Assembly (NCBI RefSeq): GCF_005405925.1
Contig: NZ_BJHV01000001.1
Coordinates: forward strand, 6,696,001 to 6,760,000
Source of the DNA: Streptomyces antimycoticus
GTDB lineage: Bacteria; Actinomycetota; Actinomycetes; Streptomycetales; Streptomycetaceae
Direction of reading: 5' to 3'
Length of the DNA: 64,000 nucleotides
In this document: positions 54,221 through 63,184 of the stretch, piece by piece
Position numbering within the stretch: the first letter of the stretch is position 1
How the letters are laid out: each line of letters begins with the position of its first letter
The notes under the pieces: model-generated
The model's database searches: none
What the model was told of the DNA's origin: nothing
What the model saw: the letters and a program-made list of their open reading frames with translations, nothing else
Program-made: the position numbers and the translations under genes

Positions 54221-54934
54221 TCACAGCCCCAGCAGCCAGCGCCCGCCGGCGAGCAGCGAACACAGCGAGACCACGTGGAAGAGCAGCAGCCAGGCGCCGG
54301 CCGGAATGCCCGTCAGCCGGGCCAGTTGGTCGGGGTCGGAGTCGTACGCGCCCTGGTGCCGGCGCTTGCGCTGGAGCTCGAAGGGCGGGCGCACACCCCC
54401 CAGGAGGAGGAACCAGACCACGGCATACGCGAACCCCGCCTGGACGTCCGGCCCGGTCAGCCAGGAGACGAGGAAGAAGGCGGCCCCGCTGATGACGACC
54501 GTAAGGACGCCATACGCGTTGCGGATCATCACCAGCATCGCGACCAGCAGCGCCGTCGTCCCCCACAGCAGCAAGGTGATGTGGTTCGCCGCCAGCAGCC
54601 AGGCGCCGCCGAGGCCCAGCAGGGAGGGGGCGGTGTAGCCGGACGCCGCCGTGAGGATCATGCCCAGGCCGGTGGGCTTGCCGCGGGAGACGGTCAGCCC
54701 CGAGGTGTCCGAGTGCAGCCGTATGCCGTCCAGCCGCCGCCCGCTGAGCAGGGCGACCAGGGCGTGGCCGCCCTCGTGGGCGATCGTGACGGCGTTACGG
54801 GCTATTCGCCAGGCGGTACGGAAGACAACGACCGCGAGCGCGACCACACCGGTGGAGACGATCAGCCAGGTGGTGGGGTCGGGCTGGGCGCCGGTCACTC
54901 GGTCCCACAGATCGGCGGCGTTCGTTGCGTCCAT
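54221..54934 (-). CDS. M50B-type membrane zinc metallopeptidase
   Basis: 237 residues from ATG 54934 (MDATNAADLWDRVTGAQP). Six or so membrane helices. IAHEGGHALVALLSGRR holds HExxH within a helix, as in site-2 proteases, and GYTAPSLLGLGGAWL is a second conserved helix. The short length (no PDZ) puts it in the M50B group. It probably cleaves membrane-embedded substrates. Divergent from the SRAP gene over only 48 bases, so their promoters overlap. Confidence 0.86.
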   Translation of the reverse strand: MDATNAADLWDRVTGAQPDPTTWLIVSTGVVALAVVVFRTAWRIARNAVTIAHEGGHALVALLSGRRLDGIRLHSDTSGLTVSRGKPTGLGMILTAASGYTAPSLLGLGGAWLLAANHITLLLWGTTALLVAMLVMIRNAYGVLTVVISGAAFFLVSWLTGPDVQAGFAYAVVWFLLLGGVRPPFELQRKRRHQGAYDSDPDQLARLTGIPAGAWLLLFHVVSLCSLLAGGRWLLGL

Positions 54935-54982
54935 GTGCGGGCGGCTCCTCGCGTCGGTAGGGGTCGTGGCAGTGTGGCACCT

Positions 54983-55801
54983 ATGTGCGGTCGATACGCA
55001 GCGAGCCGGAAGCCGGAGGATCTCGTCGGGATCTTCGGAGTGGAGAAGTGGGAACCGGAGGAGACTCTGGCGCCGGACTGGAACGTCGCGCCCACCAAGG
55101 ACGTGTACGCGGTGCTCGAACGCCCCCTCAAAGACGCCGACGAGCCGCGCCCGGTTCGCCAGCTCAGGACATTGAAGTGGGGGCTCGTGCCCTCCTGGGC
55201 GAAGTCGCCCGAGGGCGGCGCGAAGATGATCAACGCACGGGCCGAGACCGTGCACGAGAAGCCCTCCTACCGACGCCCGTTCGCCTCCCGGCGCTGCATC
55301 CTGCCCGCCGACGGCTACTACGAGTGGGTCACCGCGGCGCAGGAGCGGCAGCTGGAGGAGAAGGGCAAGCGCAAGCGGCCCCGCAAGCAGCCGTACTTCG
55401 TGACCCCGGTGGACGGCTCGGTGATGGCCATGGCCGGGCTGTACGAGTTCTGGCGGGACCGGACGCTGCCGGACGATCATCCGCGGTCGTGGTGGGTGAC
55501 CTGCACGGTGATCACGACCGAGGCGGACAAGGAGCCCTTCGGCGGCGTGAGCCACGACGAGGGGCCGCGGTCGCTCGCCGAGATCCACCCGCGGATGCCG
55601 CTGATGCTCACCGAGGACCGCTGGGCCTCCTGGCTGGATCCCGCCCGGACCGACCCCGACGACCTGCTGCCGCTACTGGCGCCGCCGCCCTCCGGGCTGC
55701 TGCGGGCCTACCCGGTGGCGACCGGGGTGAGTGATGTCCGTAACAACGGCCCCGAGCTGCTGAAGGAGCTCGAGGCCCCGGAGGAGGGCACGCTGTTCTG
55801 A
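54983..55801 (+). CDS. SRAP (HMCES/YedK-type) abasic-site-crosslinking protein
   Basis: 272 residues. MCGRYAAS places the catalytic Cys at residue 2, exposed after Met removal. NVAPTKD, WGLVPSWAK, NARAETV, FASRRCILPADGYYEW and EIHPRMPLML give the other active-site residues (Asn, Glu, His). SRAP proteins form a covalent link to abasic sites in single-stranded DNA, shielding them. Its stop overlaps the hydrolase start (TGATG). Confidence 0.92.
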   Translation: MCGRYAASRKPEDLVGIFGVEKWEPEETLAPDWNVAPTKDVYAVLERPLKDADEPRPVRQLRTLKWGLVPSWAKSPEGGAKMINARAETVHEKPSYRRPFASRRCILPADGYYEWVTAAQERQLEEKGKRKRPRKQPYFVTPVDGSVMAMAGLYEFWRDRTLPDDHPRSWWVTCTVITTEADKEPFGGVSHDEGPRSLAEIHPRMPLMLTEDRWASWLDPARTDPDDLLPLLAPPPSGLLRAYPVATGVSDVRNNGPELLKELEAPEEGTLF

Positions 55802-56486
55802 TGGCCGCCAAGAAGACGGAATCGCCCGAGGTGACGACAACGCCCGAGGTGACGACCGAGACGGTGCCGACCCCGGCCGGGGACGCCCGGATCACCTGGC
55901 ACCACGCGCCCGGCGCCCATGCCCTGCTCGCCGCGAGCCACGGCGCCGGCGGGGCATCGAGGCACGTGATCTGCGCGCGCTGGCCGGGGCGCTGCCCGGC
56001 CGCGGGGTGAGCGTCGCGCTGGTCGAGCAGCCGTGGCGGGTGGCGGGCAAGAAGATCGCGCCCGCGCCCTCGACCCTGGACACCGGATGGCGCGCCCTGT
56101 GGCCCGCGCTGGAGAAGGCCGGGCTGCCGATCGTGGCGGGCGGCCGCAGCGCCGGGGCGCGGGTGGCCTGCCGGACCGGCCGGGAGCTGGGCGCGAAGGC
56201 CGTGCTGGCGCTGTCGTTCCCGCTGCACCCACCGGGCAAGCCGGAGCAGTCGCGGGCCGATGAGCTGCTGGCCACGGGGGTGCCGACGCTGATCGTCCAG
56301 GGCGGCCGGGACCCCTTCGGACGGCCGGAGGAGTTCCCGGAGCTGCCCGCGGACATGGAGCTCGTGACGGTGCCGTACGGCGATCATGTCTTCGGCCTGC
56401 CGAAATCGGCGGACCTCGACGAGCCGGAAGCGCTCGCCCTGATCACCGGCGCCGTCGCCGACTGGCTGCCGCGCGCCCTGGCCTGA
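55801..56486 (+). CDS. Alpha/beta-hydrolase (dienelactone-hydrolase-like, frameshifted)
   Basis: 228 residues once one base is restored. LLAASHGAGGG (oxyanion), VSVALVEQPWRVAGKK, VAGGRSAGARVACR (nucleophile Ser in GRSAG), VQGGRDPFGRPEE (acid) and VPYGDHVFGLPK (His) are the KANL3/Tex30-like hydrolase motifs. The frame is lost at HGAGG; reading G4 at 55951-55954 as G5 restores GGIEARDLRALAGAL. Probably a sequencing deletion. ATG overlaps the SRAP stop, so the two are coupled. Substrate unknown. Confidence 0.83.
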
Positions 56487-56527
56487 CCCGCACGGGCCGG
56501 GGCAGGCGGGGCCTGGCGCCGGGCGCG

Positions 56528-56553
56528 GGAATGCGACGGACGGGGCATGTGTT
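56528..56553 (+). promoter_or_regulatory. sigRp2: SigR-dependent autoregulatory promoter
   Basis: GGAAT (56528-56532), an 18-base spacer, GTT (56551-56553): exact SigR consensus, 71 bases before the long-form start. It gives positive feedback and the longer SigR' protein. Confidence 0.85.
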
Positions 56554-56623
56554 GTAAGGGTCGTTGGTACTCACCGTGTAAGAGGCACTGATACGCGGAA
56601 TACGAGGAAAGGGAGTTCCCCGC

Positions 56624-57478
56624 ATGGGTTCGCTTGCTTGCCCGGCCCGTCCGCACGGCGCTGACCTCGACTGGTCGCAGCTGCAGGCGGCACAGGCTGT
56701 GAAGATCGGAGCGGCGGGCGCACCGGATCGTCGTCTATTCTCCGATTCGAGCGGGTCCACATCCGGACCCGACGCGAAGCTGGAGGAGGTGGGTCAGGTC
56801 ACTGGGACCGACGCAGGGACCGACGGCGTTACCGAGGGAGAGCCGGTCGAGCGGTCGCAGGAGACGTCCTCGGAGCGCAACGCGCGCTTTGAGCGGGACG
56901 CCCTTGCGTTCCTGGACCAGATGTACTCGGCCGCGCTGCGGATGACGCGGAACCCGGCCGACGCCGAGGACCTGGTGCAGGAGATGTATGCCAAGGCGTA
57001 CGGGTCCTTCCACCAGTTCCGCGAGGGCACCAACCTCAAGGCGTGGCTGTACCGCATCCTGACCAACACCTTCATCAACTCGTACCGCAAGAAGCAGCGG
57101 GAGCCCCAGCGCAGCGCGGCCGAGGAGATCGAGGACTGGCAGCTCGCGCGCGCCGAGTCGCATATGTCGACCGGTCTTCGCTCTGCCGAGTCGCAGGCCC
57201 TCGACCACCTGCCCGACTCCGACGTCAAGGCAGCCCTTCAGGCCATCCCCGAGGAGTTCCGCATCGCGGTCTATCTCGCGGACGTCGAGGGCTTTGCCTA
57301 CAAGGAGATCGCGGACATCATGGGTACACCCATCGGTACGGTGATGTCCCGACTGCACCGTGGACGCCGCCAGCTGCGCGATCTGCTGGAGGACTACGCC
57401 CGTGGGCGCGGGCTGGTCCCCGCGGGCGCGGCCGCCGGGGCGGACGAGTCGCACGATCGGAAAGGCGCGGACTCATGA
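56624..57478 (+). CDS. sigR: ECF sigma factor SigR (long SigR' and short SigR forms)
   Basis: Thiol-stress sigma factor recognising GGAAT-N18-GTT. ATG 56624 with GGAG upstream gives SigR' (284 residues); GTG 56789 ([10 protein letters not shown]) gives the classic 229-residue SigR, so the extension is exactly 55 residues, as reported for SigR' in Streptomyces. Region 2: [15 protein letters not shown] and [18 protein letters not shown]; region 4: [20 protein letters not shown]. The extension contains Cys6 and is Ala/Gly-rich. Its stop overlaps rsrA (ATGA). Transcribed from sigRp2 and probably a second promoter inside the extension. Confidence 0.95.
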   Translation: MGSLACPARPHGADLDWSQLQAAQAVKIGAAGAPDRRLFSDSSGSTSGPDAKLEEVGQVTGTDAGTDGVTEGEPVERSQETSSERNARFERDALAFLDQMYSAALRMTRNPADAEDLVQEMYAKAYGSFHQFREGTNLKAWLYRILTNTFINSYRKKQREPQRSAAEEIEDWQLARAESHMSTGLRSAESQALDHLPDSDVKAALQAIPEEFRIAVYLADVEGFAYKEIADIMGTPIGTVMSRLHRGRRQLRDLLEDYARGRGLVPAGAAAGADESHDRKGADS

Positions 57479-57792
57479 GCTGCGGAGAGCCGCATGAGAC
57501 GGACTGCTCCGAGGTTCTCGATCACCTCTACGAGTTCCTCGACCACGAGATGCCGGACGGCGACTGCGCCAAGTTCGAGGTGCATTTCGACGAGTGCTCT
57601 CCGTGCCTGGAGAAGTACGGCCTCGAGAAGGCCGTGAAGAAGCTCGTGGCGCGGTGCTGTGGCCAGGACGACGTTCCCAGCGACCTCCGTTCGAAGGTCA
57701 TGGGGCGGATCGAGCTGATCCGCGCCGGGCAGGTGGTGCCCGAGCGTGAGGTCACCGCGGAGACGAACGCTCCGACCAGCGCCCAGGAGTGA
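57475..57792 (+). CDS. rsrA: Zinc redox anti-sigma factor RsrA
   Basis: 105 residues binding SigR in reduced form and releasing it on disulfide formation. All ligands and redox residues are present: Cys3, Cys11, Cys31, His37, Cys41, Cys44 (HFDECSPC, the ZAS HxxxCxxC motif), Cys61 and Cys62. ATG 57475 overlaps the sigR stop, ensuring matched synthesis. The C-terminal 25 residues are Glu/Thr-rich and dispensable-looking. Confidence 0.95.
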   Translation: MSCGEPHETDCSEVLDHLYEFLDHEMPDGDCAKFEVHFDECSPCLEKYGLEKAVKKLVARCCGQDDVPSDLRSKVMGRIELIRAGQVVPEREVTAETNAPTSAQE

Positions 57793-58111
57793 CGTCCGGC
57801 CTTGAGCGCCGGTGGATTGTCAGTCGATGACCGTCCGTCGATCGACCCTCCGTGTTGATCGACCGTCCTTCGACTCTCCGGTGATCGACCGACCTTCGAC
57901 CGTCCGCCGATCCTCGACCGGCCGGATCATCCGCGACGAGCCGGGCGGGTTCCCAGTCCCACCTTCGGTGATCAGATCATCACTCGAAGGGGTGTAATAG
58001 GACAGTCCCTCCGATCTCATCCGCCCCAGTCCGGCCTAAGCTCCCCAACCACCTGACCCGCCCCCGTCCTGGAGGGGCGGCGCAACGGACGTGGATGGGG
58101 AGGAGGACACC
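57793..58111. other. Intergenic region after rsrA: degenerate GATCGACC repeats and hairpins
   Basis: No gene is seen. From 57829 to about 57920 the sequence is a run of degenerate units built on GATCGACCGTCC and CTTCGACC (five or six copies, irregular spacing of 10-25 bases). An imperfect hairpin CCTTCG...CGAAGG with inner GTGAT/ATCAC follows at 57962-57990, then another, CCGCCCC/GGGGCGG, at 58058-58080. The first hairpin could terminate sigR-rsrA. GGAGGAGG at 58100-58107 serves the next gene. Confidence 0.6.
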
Positions 58112-59586
58112 GTGCGGGCACTTCCCCACGGGGCGCGCGCTTATGTCCTGTGTGCCGTGCTCGCCGGGGGCTCTGCGCCGCCCCGGCCGTACGGCCCGGA
58201 GCGGCCGTCCCCTGGGCCACGGCCGCCCTGCTCGCCGTGGTGCACGCGGTGGGCTCCAAGGTCCGCGCCCGCTGGCCCGAATGGTGCAGCCCCGTCCTTC
58301 TGGCCGGGGCTTTTCTGCTGCCGCCCGCCGCCGCGGCGCTGGTCGCCGTGCCCGGTGCGCTGCTCACCCGCGTCGAGCGGCCCCCGGCCGGGGCGCGGCG
58401 GGCCTGGCGCGCCGCACGGCTCTCGCTGGCCGTCTGGGCCGCCTCGTGCGCCTTCGCGGCTCTGGGCGGCCCTCGGGCCCTCGGCGCCCTGTGGGAGCTC
58501 GGTGGCGGCGCTCAGGACCCCGCTGCGCAGGCCCCCGCAGCTCTGGCACCCGCCGCCGAGGCATCCGGTACGCCCGGCTTCGCGTACGCCCTGGCGGCCG
58601 CCGTCGCCGCCGCGCTCGTCCTGGGGCTGACCGCCACCGCCCTGGAGGGCGGGGTGCTGGTCACCGCCGAGCGCCACTCCCCGCGCGCCGCCTGGTGCGG
58701 CCGGCTGCCCGGCGCCCTCGCCCCGTATCTGGTGCACGGGCCCGCCGCGCTCGCCATGGCGGTGCTCTGGCGCAGCCCTTACGGACCGGCGGCGGCCCTG
58801 CTGGTCCTGCTGCCGATGTACGTCTGCGCCTGCGGCTTCGTGCTCTACCGCCGCGAGAGCGCCGCTCATCAGGCCACCATCCGGGCCCTGGTCCAGGCAG
58901 TCGACATCAAGGACCGCTACACCCGGGGCCACAGCGAGCGCGTCGGCCGGGCCTCCGCGATGATCGCCCGCGAGCTGGGCATGAGCGGCGACCGGCTGGA
59001 GGCGGTGCGGATCGCGGGCATCCTCCACGACGTGGGCAAGCTCGGCGTGCCGACGCGGCTGCTGCGGAAGAACGGTCCGCTCACCCCCGATGAGCGCCGG
59101 GTGATCGAGCTCCACCCCGAGTACGGCGACGAGATGGTGCGCGGCATCGGCTTCCTGGGCGAGGCGCGGGCCGCGATCCTCCACCACCATGAGCGGCTGG
59201 ACGGCAGCGGCTATCCGTACGGGCTCGCCGGGGCGCAGATCCCCGAGTTCGCCCGGGTGGTCGCGGTGGCGGACGCCTTCGACGCGATGACCTCGACGCG
59301 TACGTACCGCAGGGCCCGGCCGGTGGACACGGCCGTGGAGGAGCTGAAGCGGTGCGCGGGCTCGCAGTTCGACCCCCGGATGGTGCGGGCCCTCAGCACC
59401 GCCCTGGACCGCCACGGCTGGCATGCGACGGTCACCGCGGACGCCCCCGAGGAGCGCGGAAACGTCCCGCCAGATCCCCTGAGCCCGTCGCTGGAGCTGC
59501 CGCCGCTGGTGCGCGCGGCGGCCCCCGGCCCGGCGGGTGCCCCCGAGCCCCGCTCCGGCCACGGCGGCCCCGGCGGTGCGCCATGA
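58112..59586 (+). CDS. Membrane HD-GYP-type phosphohydrolase (frameshifted)
   Basis: 491 residues once one base is restored. GTG 58112 has GGAGGAGG closely upstream. Six or so N-terminal membrane helices (to about residue 245), then an HD-GYP domain: TRGHSERVGRASAMIA, RIAGILHDVGKLGVP, HPEYGDEMV, HHHERLDGSGYPYGL (GYP loop). HD-GYP enzymes hydrolyse cyclic dinucleotides such as c-di-GMP; catalytic residues look complete. The frame is lost at VLAGG and regained as LCAAPAVRPG if G5 at 58166-58170 is G6, so a sequencing deletion is likely. ATGA overlap with the next HD gene. Confidence 0.85.
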
Positions 59587-61568
59587 GCCCCGCCCAAGAG
59601 CCGCCCGCCGGGCCCGGCCCGGACGGTCAGGGCAGCCCGGGCCGGGCCCCGCGTCCCGCCCGGCGCCCGCGCCGCGCCACCCCGGACGGGCCCGCCCCTG
59701 GGATGGCGCCCGCCCGGGCCGGGGGCGAGCCCGTCCCGGATGGGTCTGCCCCCGGGATGGCCCCGGCGCGGGCCGGGGGAGAGCCCGTCCCGGACGGGCC
59801 CGCCCCCGGGATGGCGCCCGCCCGGGCCGGGGGCGAGCCCGTCCCGGATGGGTCTGCCCGCGAGATGGCCCCGGCGCGGGCCGGGGGCGAGCCCGTCCCG
59901 CCTGGCGCGCCGCCGGGCGACCCGGACGCGGCGGATGCCTCAGGTGCCCCGGAAGCCTCGGACGGAGGCGAGGCCCGTGGCCCGGACCGCCCCGGGCCGC
60001 GCGACCGGGACGAGAGCGCGGCCCAGTGGCCGTCCAGGGCGGCCCGCCCCGCCCCGGCTCGGGCCGCACCGCGCCTCCCGAACGCCCTCCGCGGCAGCCT
60101 CGGCCGGCTCGCGGAACGACACGACCGAGCCCTCCACCGCGCCCGCCGACAGCAACGCGAGACCGCGACCCCTACGGACGCGGGTGTCCGTAAGGGCGGC
60201 GTGGGCGTCCGCTGGGCGGGCCGGGGCGCGAGTGGCCGCGAAAAGGGTGTGGCGGCTCGGGAGCGGATATCGGGGCGCCGTCATGCCGGCCTTACCGTCG
60301 TCGCCGCCTACGGCGCGGCCGGGGCGCTTGCCGTGGTCGCGCTGGTGTGGACCGAGTGGCACGGGGTGCGGCAGCCGGAGGCGGCGCTCGCCTTTGGGGC
60401 GCTCATCGCCGTAGGGGAGGCGATCCGGTGCGTGGAGGCTCCGCCCGCACTTCCGGGGGGCAGCGGGGTGCCCGATCCGCGCGGTGAGCCCGCGCCCGTC
60501 GCCGCCGCGGGTGCCCTCGCCTACGCCCTGCTCGGGCGGCTCGGCGGGGAGCCGACCACGCACGGTGTCCTCCAGGTGGTCACCGTCGTCGTGGCCGGCT
60601 CCCTGGCCGGTCTTGTGGCGCCGCTGGCGCTCGGCTGCCCGGTCGACCCCGGTCACACCGCCCGCAGGGCGCTCACCGTCGCGTTCGCCGCCGTCTGCTT
60701 CCAACCGCTGCACCGGACCGGCCTCTTGGGCTCCTGGTTCGGCCACAGCCCGTATCTCGTCGGCTATTTGCTCGCCCTGCTGGCCCTGACCGCCCTGTGC
60801 GACGCCGTCCTGGCCGCCGCGCTCGCCCGCGCCCGTACCGGCTGGCCTTACGGACCGCTGCTCCGCGACGAGCTGCGGTCGCTGCCCGGCGTGGCGGCGG
60901 CGGTCTGCGCGACCGCGGTGGTGATGCCGCTCACCGTGGCCGTCGCCGGGCTGTGGCCGGTGCCGGTGCTGGCGGTGCCGCTGCTGCTGATCCAGTACTC
61001 CTACCGCCGCTACGCGGGGATACGGGCCACCTACCGCCAGACCATCGCCTCCCTGGCCCGGTCGACCGAGATAGCCGGGTACACCCCGACGGGCCACGCC
61101 CGTGAGGTGGCCGCGCTCAGCCGGGCGGTCGGCCGTGAGCTGGGACTCTCCGAGCCCCGGCTGACCGTGCTGGAGTACGCGGCGCTGATGCACGACATCG
61201 GCCAGCTCTCGCTGCTGGACCCGGTGCCCGCGGGGGCCACCGAGCCGCTGCCCGCCGCCGAGCAGCGCAAAATCGCGCTGCTCGGCGGCGCTGTGGTCCG
61301 CCAGACCGGGGTACCCGCCGAGGTGGCACAGGTCGTGGAACGCCAGGCGGACCCGTACCGCGAGCAGCCGCTCGCCGCGCGTATCGTGCGCGCGGTGAAC
61401 GCGTATACCGAGCTGGTCAGCGGGCCCGGGGCGGAAGGGGCGGCCGGGGCGGCCGCCCTGTGCGCCCTGGAGCGGCTGCGGCTGGCCACGGCGCGCGACT
61501 TCGACCCCATCGTGGTCGAAGCGCTCGCCACGGTGCTGTCGCGCCAGGTGTACGGCCGGCCCCGGTGA
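59583..61568 (+). CDS. Membrane HD-domain protein with repeat-rich N-terminus
   Basis: 661 residues. ATG overlaps the preceding stop. Residues 1-200 are disordered, with four copies of an 18-residue repeat (DGPAPGMAPARAGGEPVP). About seven membrane helices follow (AGLTVVAAYGAAGALAVVAL and on), then a C-terminal HD domain: TPTGHAREVAALSRAV, EYAALMHDIGQLSLLDP. The GYP loop is missing, and the segment after HD is shortened, so it may sense or regulate without full c-di-GMP hydrolysis. Probably acts with the upstream HD-GYP protein. Confidence 0.8.
   Translation: MSPAQEPPAGPGPDGQGSPGRAPRPARRPRRATPDGPAPGMAPARAGGEPVPDGSAPGMAPARAGGEPVPDGPAPGMAPARAGGEPVPDGSAREMAPARAGGEPVPPGAPPGDPDAADASGAPEASDGGEARGPDRPGPRDRDESAAQWPSRAARPAPARAAPRLPNALRGSLGRLAERHDRALHRARRQQRETATPTDAGVRKGGVGVRWAGRGASGREKGVAARERISGRRHAGLTVVAAYGAAGALAVVALVWTEWHGVRQPEAALAFGALIAVGEAIRCVEAPPALPGGSGVPDPRGEPAPVAAAGALAYALLGRLGGEPTTHGVLQVVTVVVAGSLAGLVAPLALGCPVDPGHTARRALTVAFAAVCFQPLHRTGLLGSWFGHSPYLVGYLLALLALTALCDAVLAAALARARTGWPYGPLLRDELRSLPGVAAAVCATAVVMPLTVAVAGLWPVPVLAVPLLLIQYSYRRYAGIRATYRQTIASLARSTEIAGYTPTGHAREVAALSRAVGRELGLSEPRLTVLEYAALMHDIGQLSLLDPVPAGATEPLPAAEQRKIALLGGAVVRQTGVPAEVAQVVERQADPYREQPLAARIVRAVNAYTELVSGPGAEGAAGAAALCALERLRLATARDFDPIVVEALATVLSRQVYGRPR
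59683..59900 (+). repeat. 54-base tandem repeats in the HD-protein N-terminus
   Basis: Four copies, period 54, coding DGPAPGMAPARAGGEPVP with small changes (DGSAPGM, DGSAREM). Likely variable in number between strains and prone to assembly error. Confidence 0.85.
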
Positions 61569-61637
61569 GAACTCGCCGGTAATAAGCGGGGCTCCCGAGG
61601 GGCATGGTTGGATGCGAGGAGAGGGGTGCCAGGCCGA

Positions 61638-61805
61638 ATGGCCGGTGGCAAGGAGGTGTGGAGGGCTTCGCATCCCGGCCGGAGGGTGAGGGGCCGGGCT
61701 GAGATGTCCGCGAATGTGTGGCAGGTTGTCTTCAAGGGAGGGCGACGCCGTCCGCGAAGGCATCTGGTACGGGACGACTTCGATACCGGCAGGCGGGAAT
61801 CGTGA
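61638..61805 (+). CDS. Possible 55-residue ORF overlapping the TPR start
   Basis: ATG 61638 opens MAGGKEVWRASHPGRR, rich in Arg, ending DDFDTGRRES with a TGA that overlaps the next GTG (GTGA at 61802). Third-position GC is only moderate (about 70 percent in the last half), lower than in real genes here, and no family is recognised. It may be just the leader of the TPR gene. Confidence 0.3.
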   Translation: MAGGKEVWRASHPGRRVRGRAEMSANVWQVVFKGGRRRPRRHLVRDDFDTGRRES

Positions 61806-62788
61806 AGATCTTCGGCAAGGTACGGCACCGGCCGTCCGCCTCATGGCGGCAGGCCACGGACCGTGCGTTCACGCTCATCGGCGACGGCCGGTATGAGGAC
61901 GCGGGAGCGCTGCTGACCCGCGCCGCCGACCTGGAGCCGTGGCTGTCGGAGTCCTGGTTCAACCTGGCGCTGCTGCACAAGTTCCGGCACGACTGGGAGC
62001 AGGCGCGCGCCGCGGGGCTGCGGGCGGTCGCGCTGCTGGACCGCGAGACGGGCGCTCCGGACTGGTGGAACGTGGGAATCGCGGCCACCGCGCTGCAGGA
62101 CTGGCCGCTGGCCCGCCGCGCCTGGCAGGCGTACGGCCTGAAGGTGCCCGGAGAGGCGTCCGCGTCCGGGGAGCCGCTCGGCATGGAGCTGGGCAGCGCG
62201 GCGGTAAGGCTGTCCCCGGAGGGCGAGGCCGAGGTCGTCTGGGGCCGCCGACTGGACCCGGCCCGGATCGAGGTGCTGTCCATCCCGCTGCCGTCGTCCG
62301 GGCGGCGCTGGGGCGAGGTGGTGCTCCACGACGGCGTACCGCACGGTGAGCGCGTGACCTCCGCGGGCCCCTCGTACCCGGTCTTCGACGAGATCGAGCT
62401 GTGGGCGCCGTCCCCGGTGCCGACCTGGGTGGTGCTGCTGGAGGCGGCCACCGAGGCCGACCGGGACGCCCTGGAGCGGCTCGCGGCGGACGCGGGCTTC
62501 GCGGCCGAGGACTGGTCGTCGTCGGTGCGGCTGCTGTGCCGCTCCTGCTCGGAGAGCCGGATGCCCAGCGACGAGGGCGAGGGCGAGCATCTGGACCCGC
62601 ACGACCACAGCGAACCGGGCCACCCCGGGCCGCTGGGCCACCGTATGGCGGGCTCGGGCTCGCTGTGGGTCCCCGAGCGCGAGTGCGGGATCGCGGCGCC
62701 CGGTGGGCTGGTGCGGGGGCTGCTGGACGGGTGGGTCGCCGACAGCCCGGACACCCGCGAGTGGCGGGATCTGGAAGAGGTCTGCTGA
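61802..62788 (+). CDS. Tetratricopeptide-repeat protein
   Basis: 328 residues from GTG 61802 (MKIFGKVRHRPSASWRQATD). Two or three TPR-like helical pairs (AFTLIGDGRYEDAGALLTRA, SWFNLALLHKFRHDWEQAR, WWNVGIAATALQDWPLARRA) in the first 130 residues. The rest is a beta-rich region (VVWGRRLDPARIEVLSIPLP) with CRSCSES and an acidic His-containing segment near 260. This architecture is a known Streptomyces family without assigned function. Cytosolic; follows the HD pair in the same direction. Confidence 0.8.
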   Translation: MKIFGKVRHRPSASWRQATDRAFTLIGDGRYEDAGALLTRAADLEPWLSESWFNLALLHKFRHDWEQARAAGLRAVALLDRETGAPDWWNVGIAATALQDWPLARRAWQAYGLKVPGEASASGEPLGMELGSAAVRLSPEGEAEVVWGRRLDPARIEVLSIPLPSSGRRWGEVVLHDGVPHGERVTSAGPSYPVFDEIELWAPSPVPTWVVLLEAATEADRDALERLAADAGFAAEDWSSSVRLLCRSCSESRMPSDEGEGEHLDPHDHSEPGHPGPLGHRMAGSGSLWVPERECGIAAPGGLVRGLLDGWVADSPDTREWRDLEEVC

Positions 62789-63184
62789 CCGCCTGGCGGC
62801 TGGCGGCTGGCGGCTGCCCTGGGGTCTAGGGGGCGGCGGGCCGTGACGCCTGCGGCGGGCTGTCCCCTCCCCGCCCCTTCCCGAAACCGGGGCTCTGTCC
62901 CGGGCCCCGAAACCGGGGCTCTGCCCCGGGCCCCGAAACCGGGGCTCTGTCCCGGGCCCCGAAACCGGAGCTCTGTCCCGGGCCCCGAAACCGGAGCTCT
63001 GCTCCCCGCCCCGCCCCGGGCCGGGGAGGGGAGAGACCCGCCGGGCACCCTCTAGCCGACCCGTACGCCCCACCAGGGCCCGTGGAAGCCCGGTCACACC
63101 GCGTAACCGCACCGCACCCCGCCGCGTCGTGCCCGTACCCTGTAGGGCGACGCATCACGGTTGAAGGAAGGCACACGGCGGACG
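62789..63184. other. Intergenic region before def: repeat array and promoter zone
   Basis: No gene is supported. It begins with short duplications of CTGGCGG, then the 26-base array listed separately (62881-63010), then about 150 bases containing GTACCCTGTAGGGC (63130-63143), where TACCCT is a possible -10 about 50 bases before the deformylase start. Confidence 0.6.
62881..63010. repeat. Five-copy 26-base tandem repeat
   Basis: CCGAAACCGGGGCTCTG (continuing TCCCGGGCC) starts at 62881, 62907, 62933, 62959 and 62985. Copies 4-5 carry GGAGC for GGGGC. Each unit can fold through CCGGGG/CCCCGG or CCGGGC pairs. It lies between the TPR gene and def. Confidence 0.92.

Noticed and set aside
50729..54982. 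Long open frame on the plus strand through the transposase, rsgA and aroA
   Set aside because: It only becomes real at ATG 54983 (SRAP). Upstream it is antisense to three well-supported genes.
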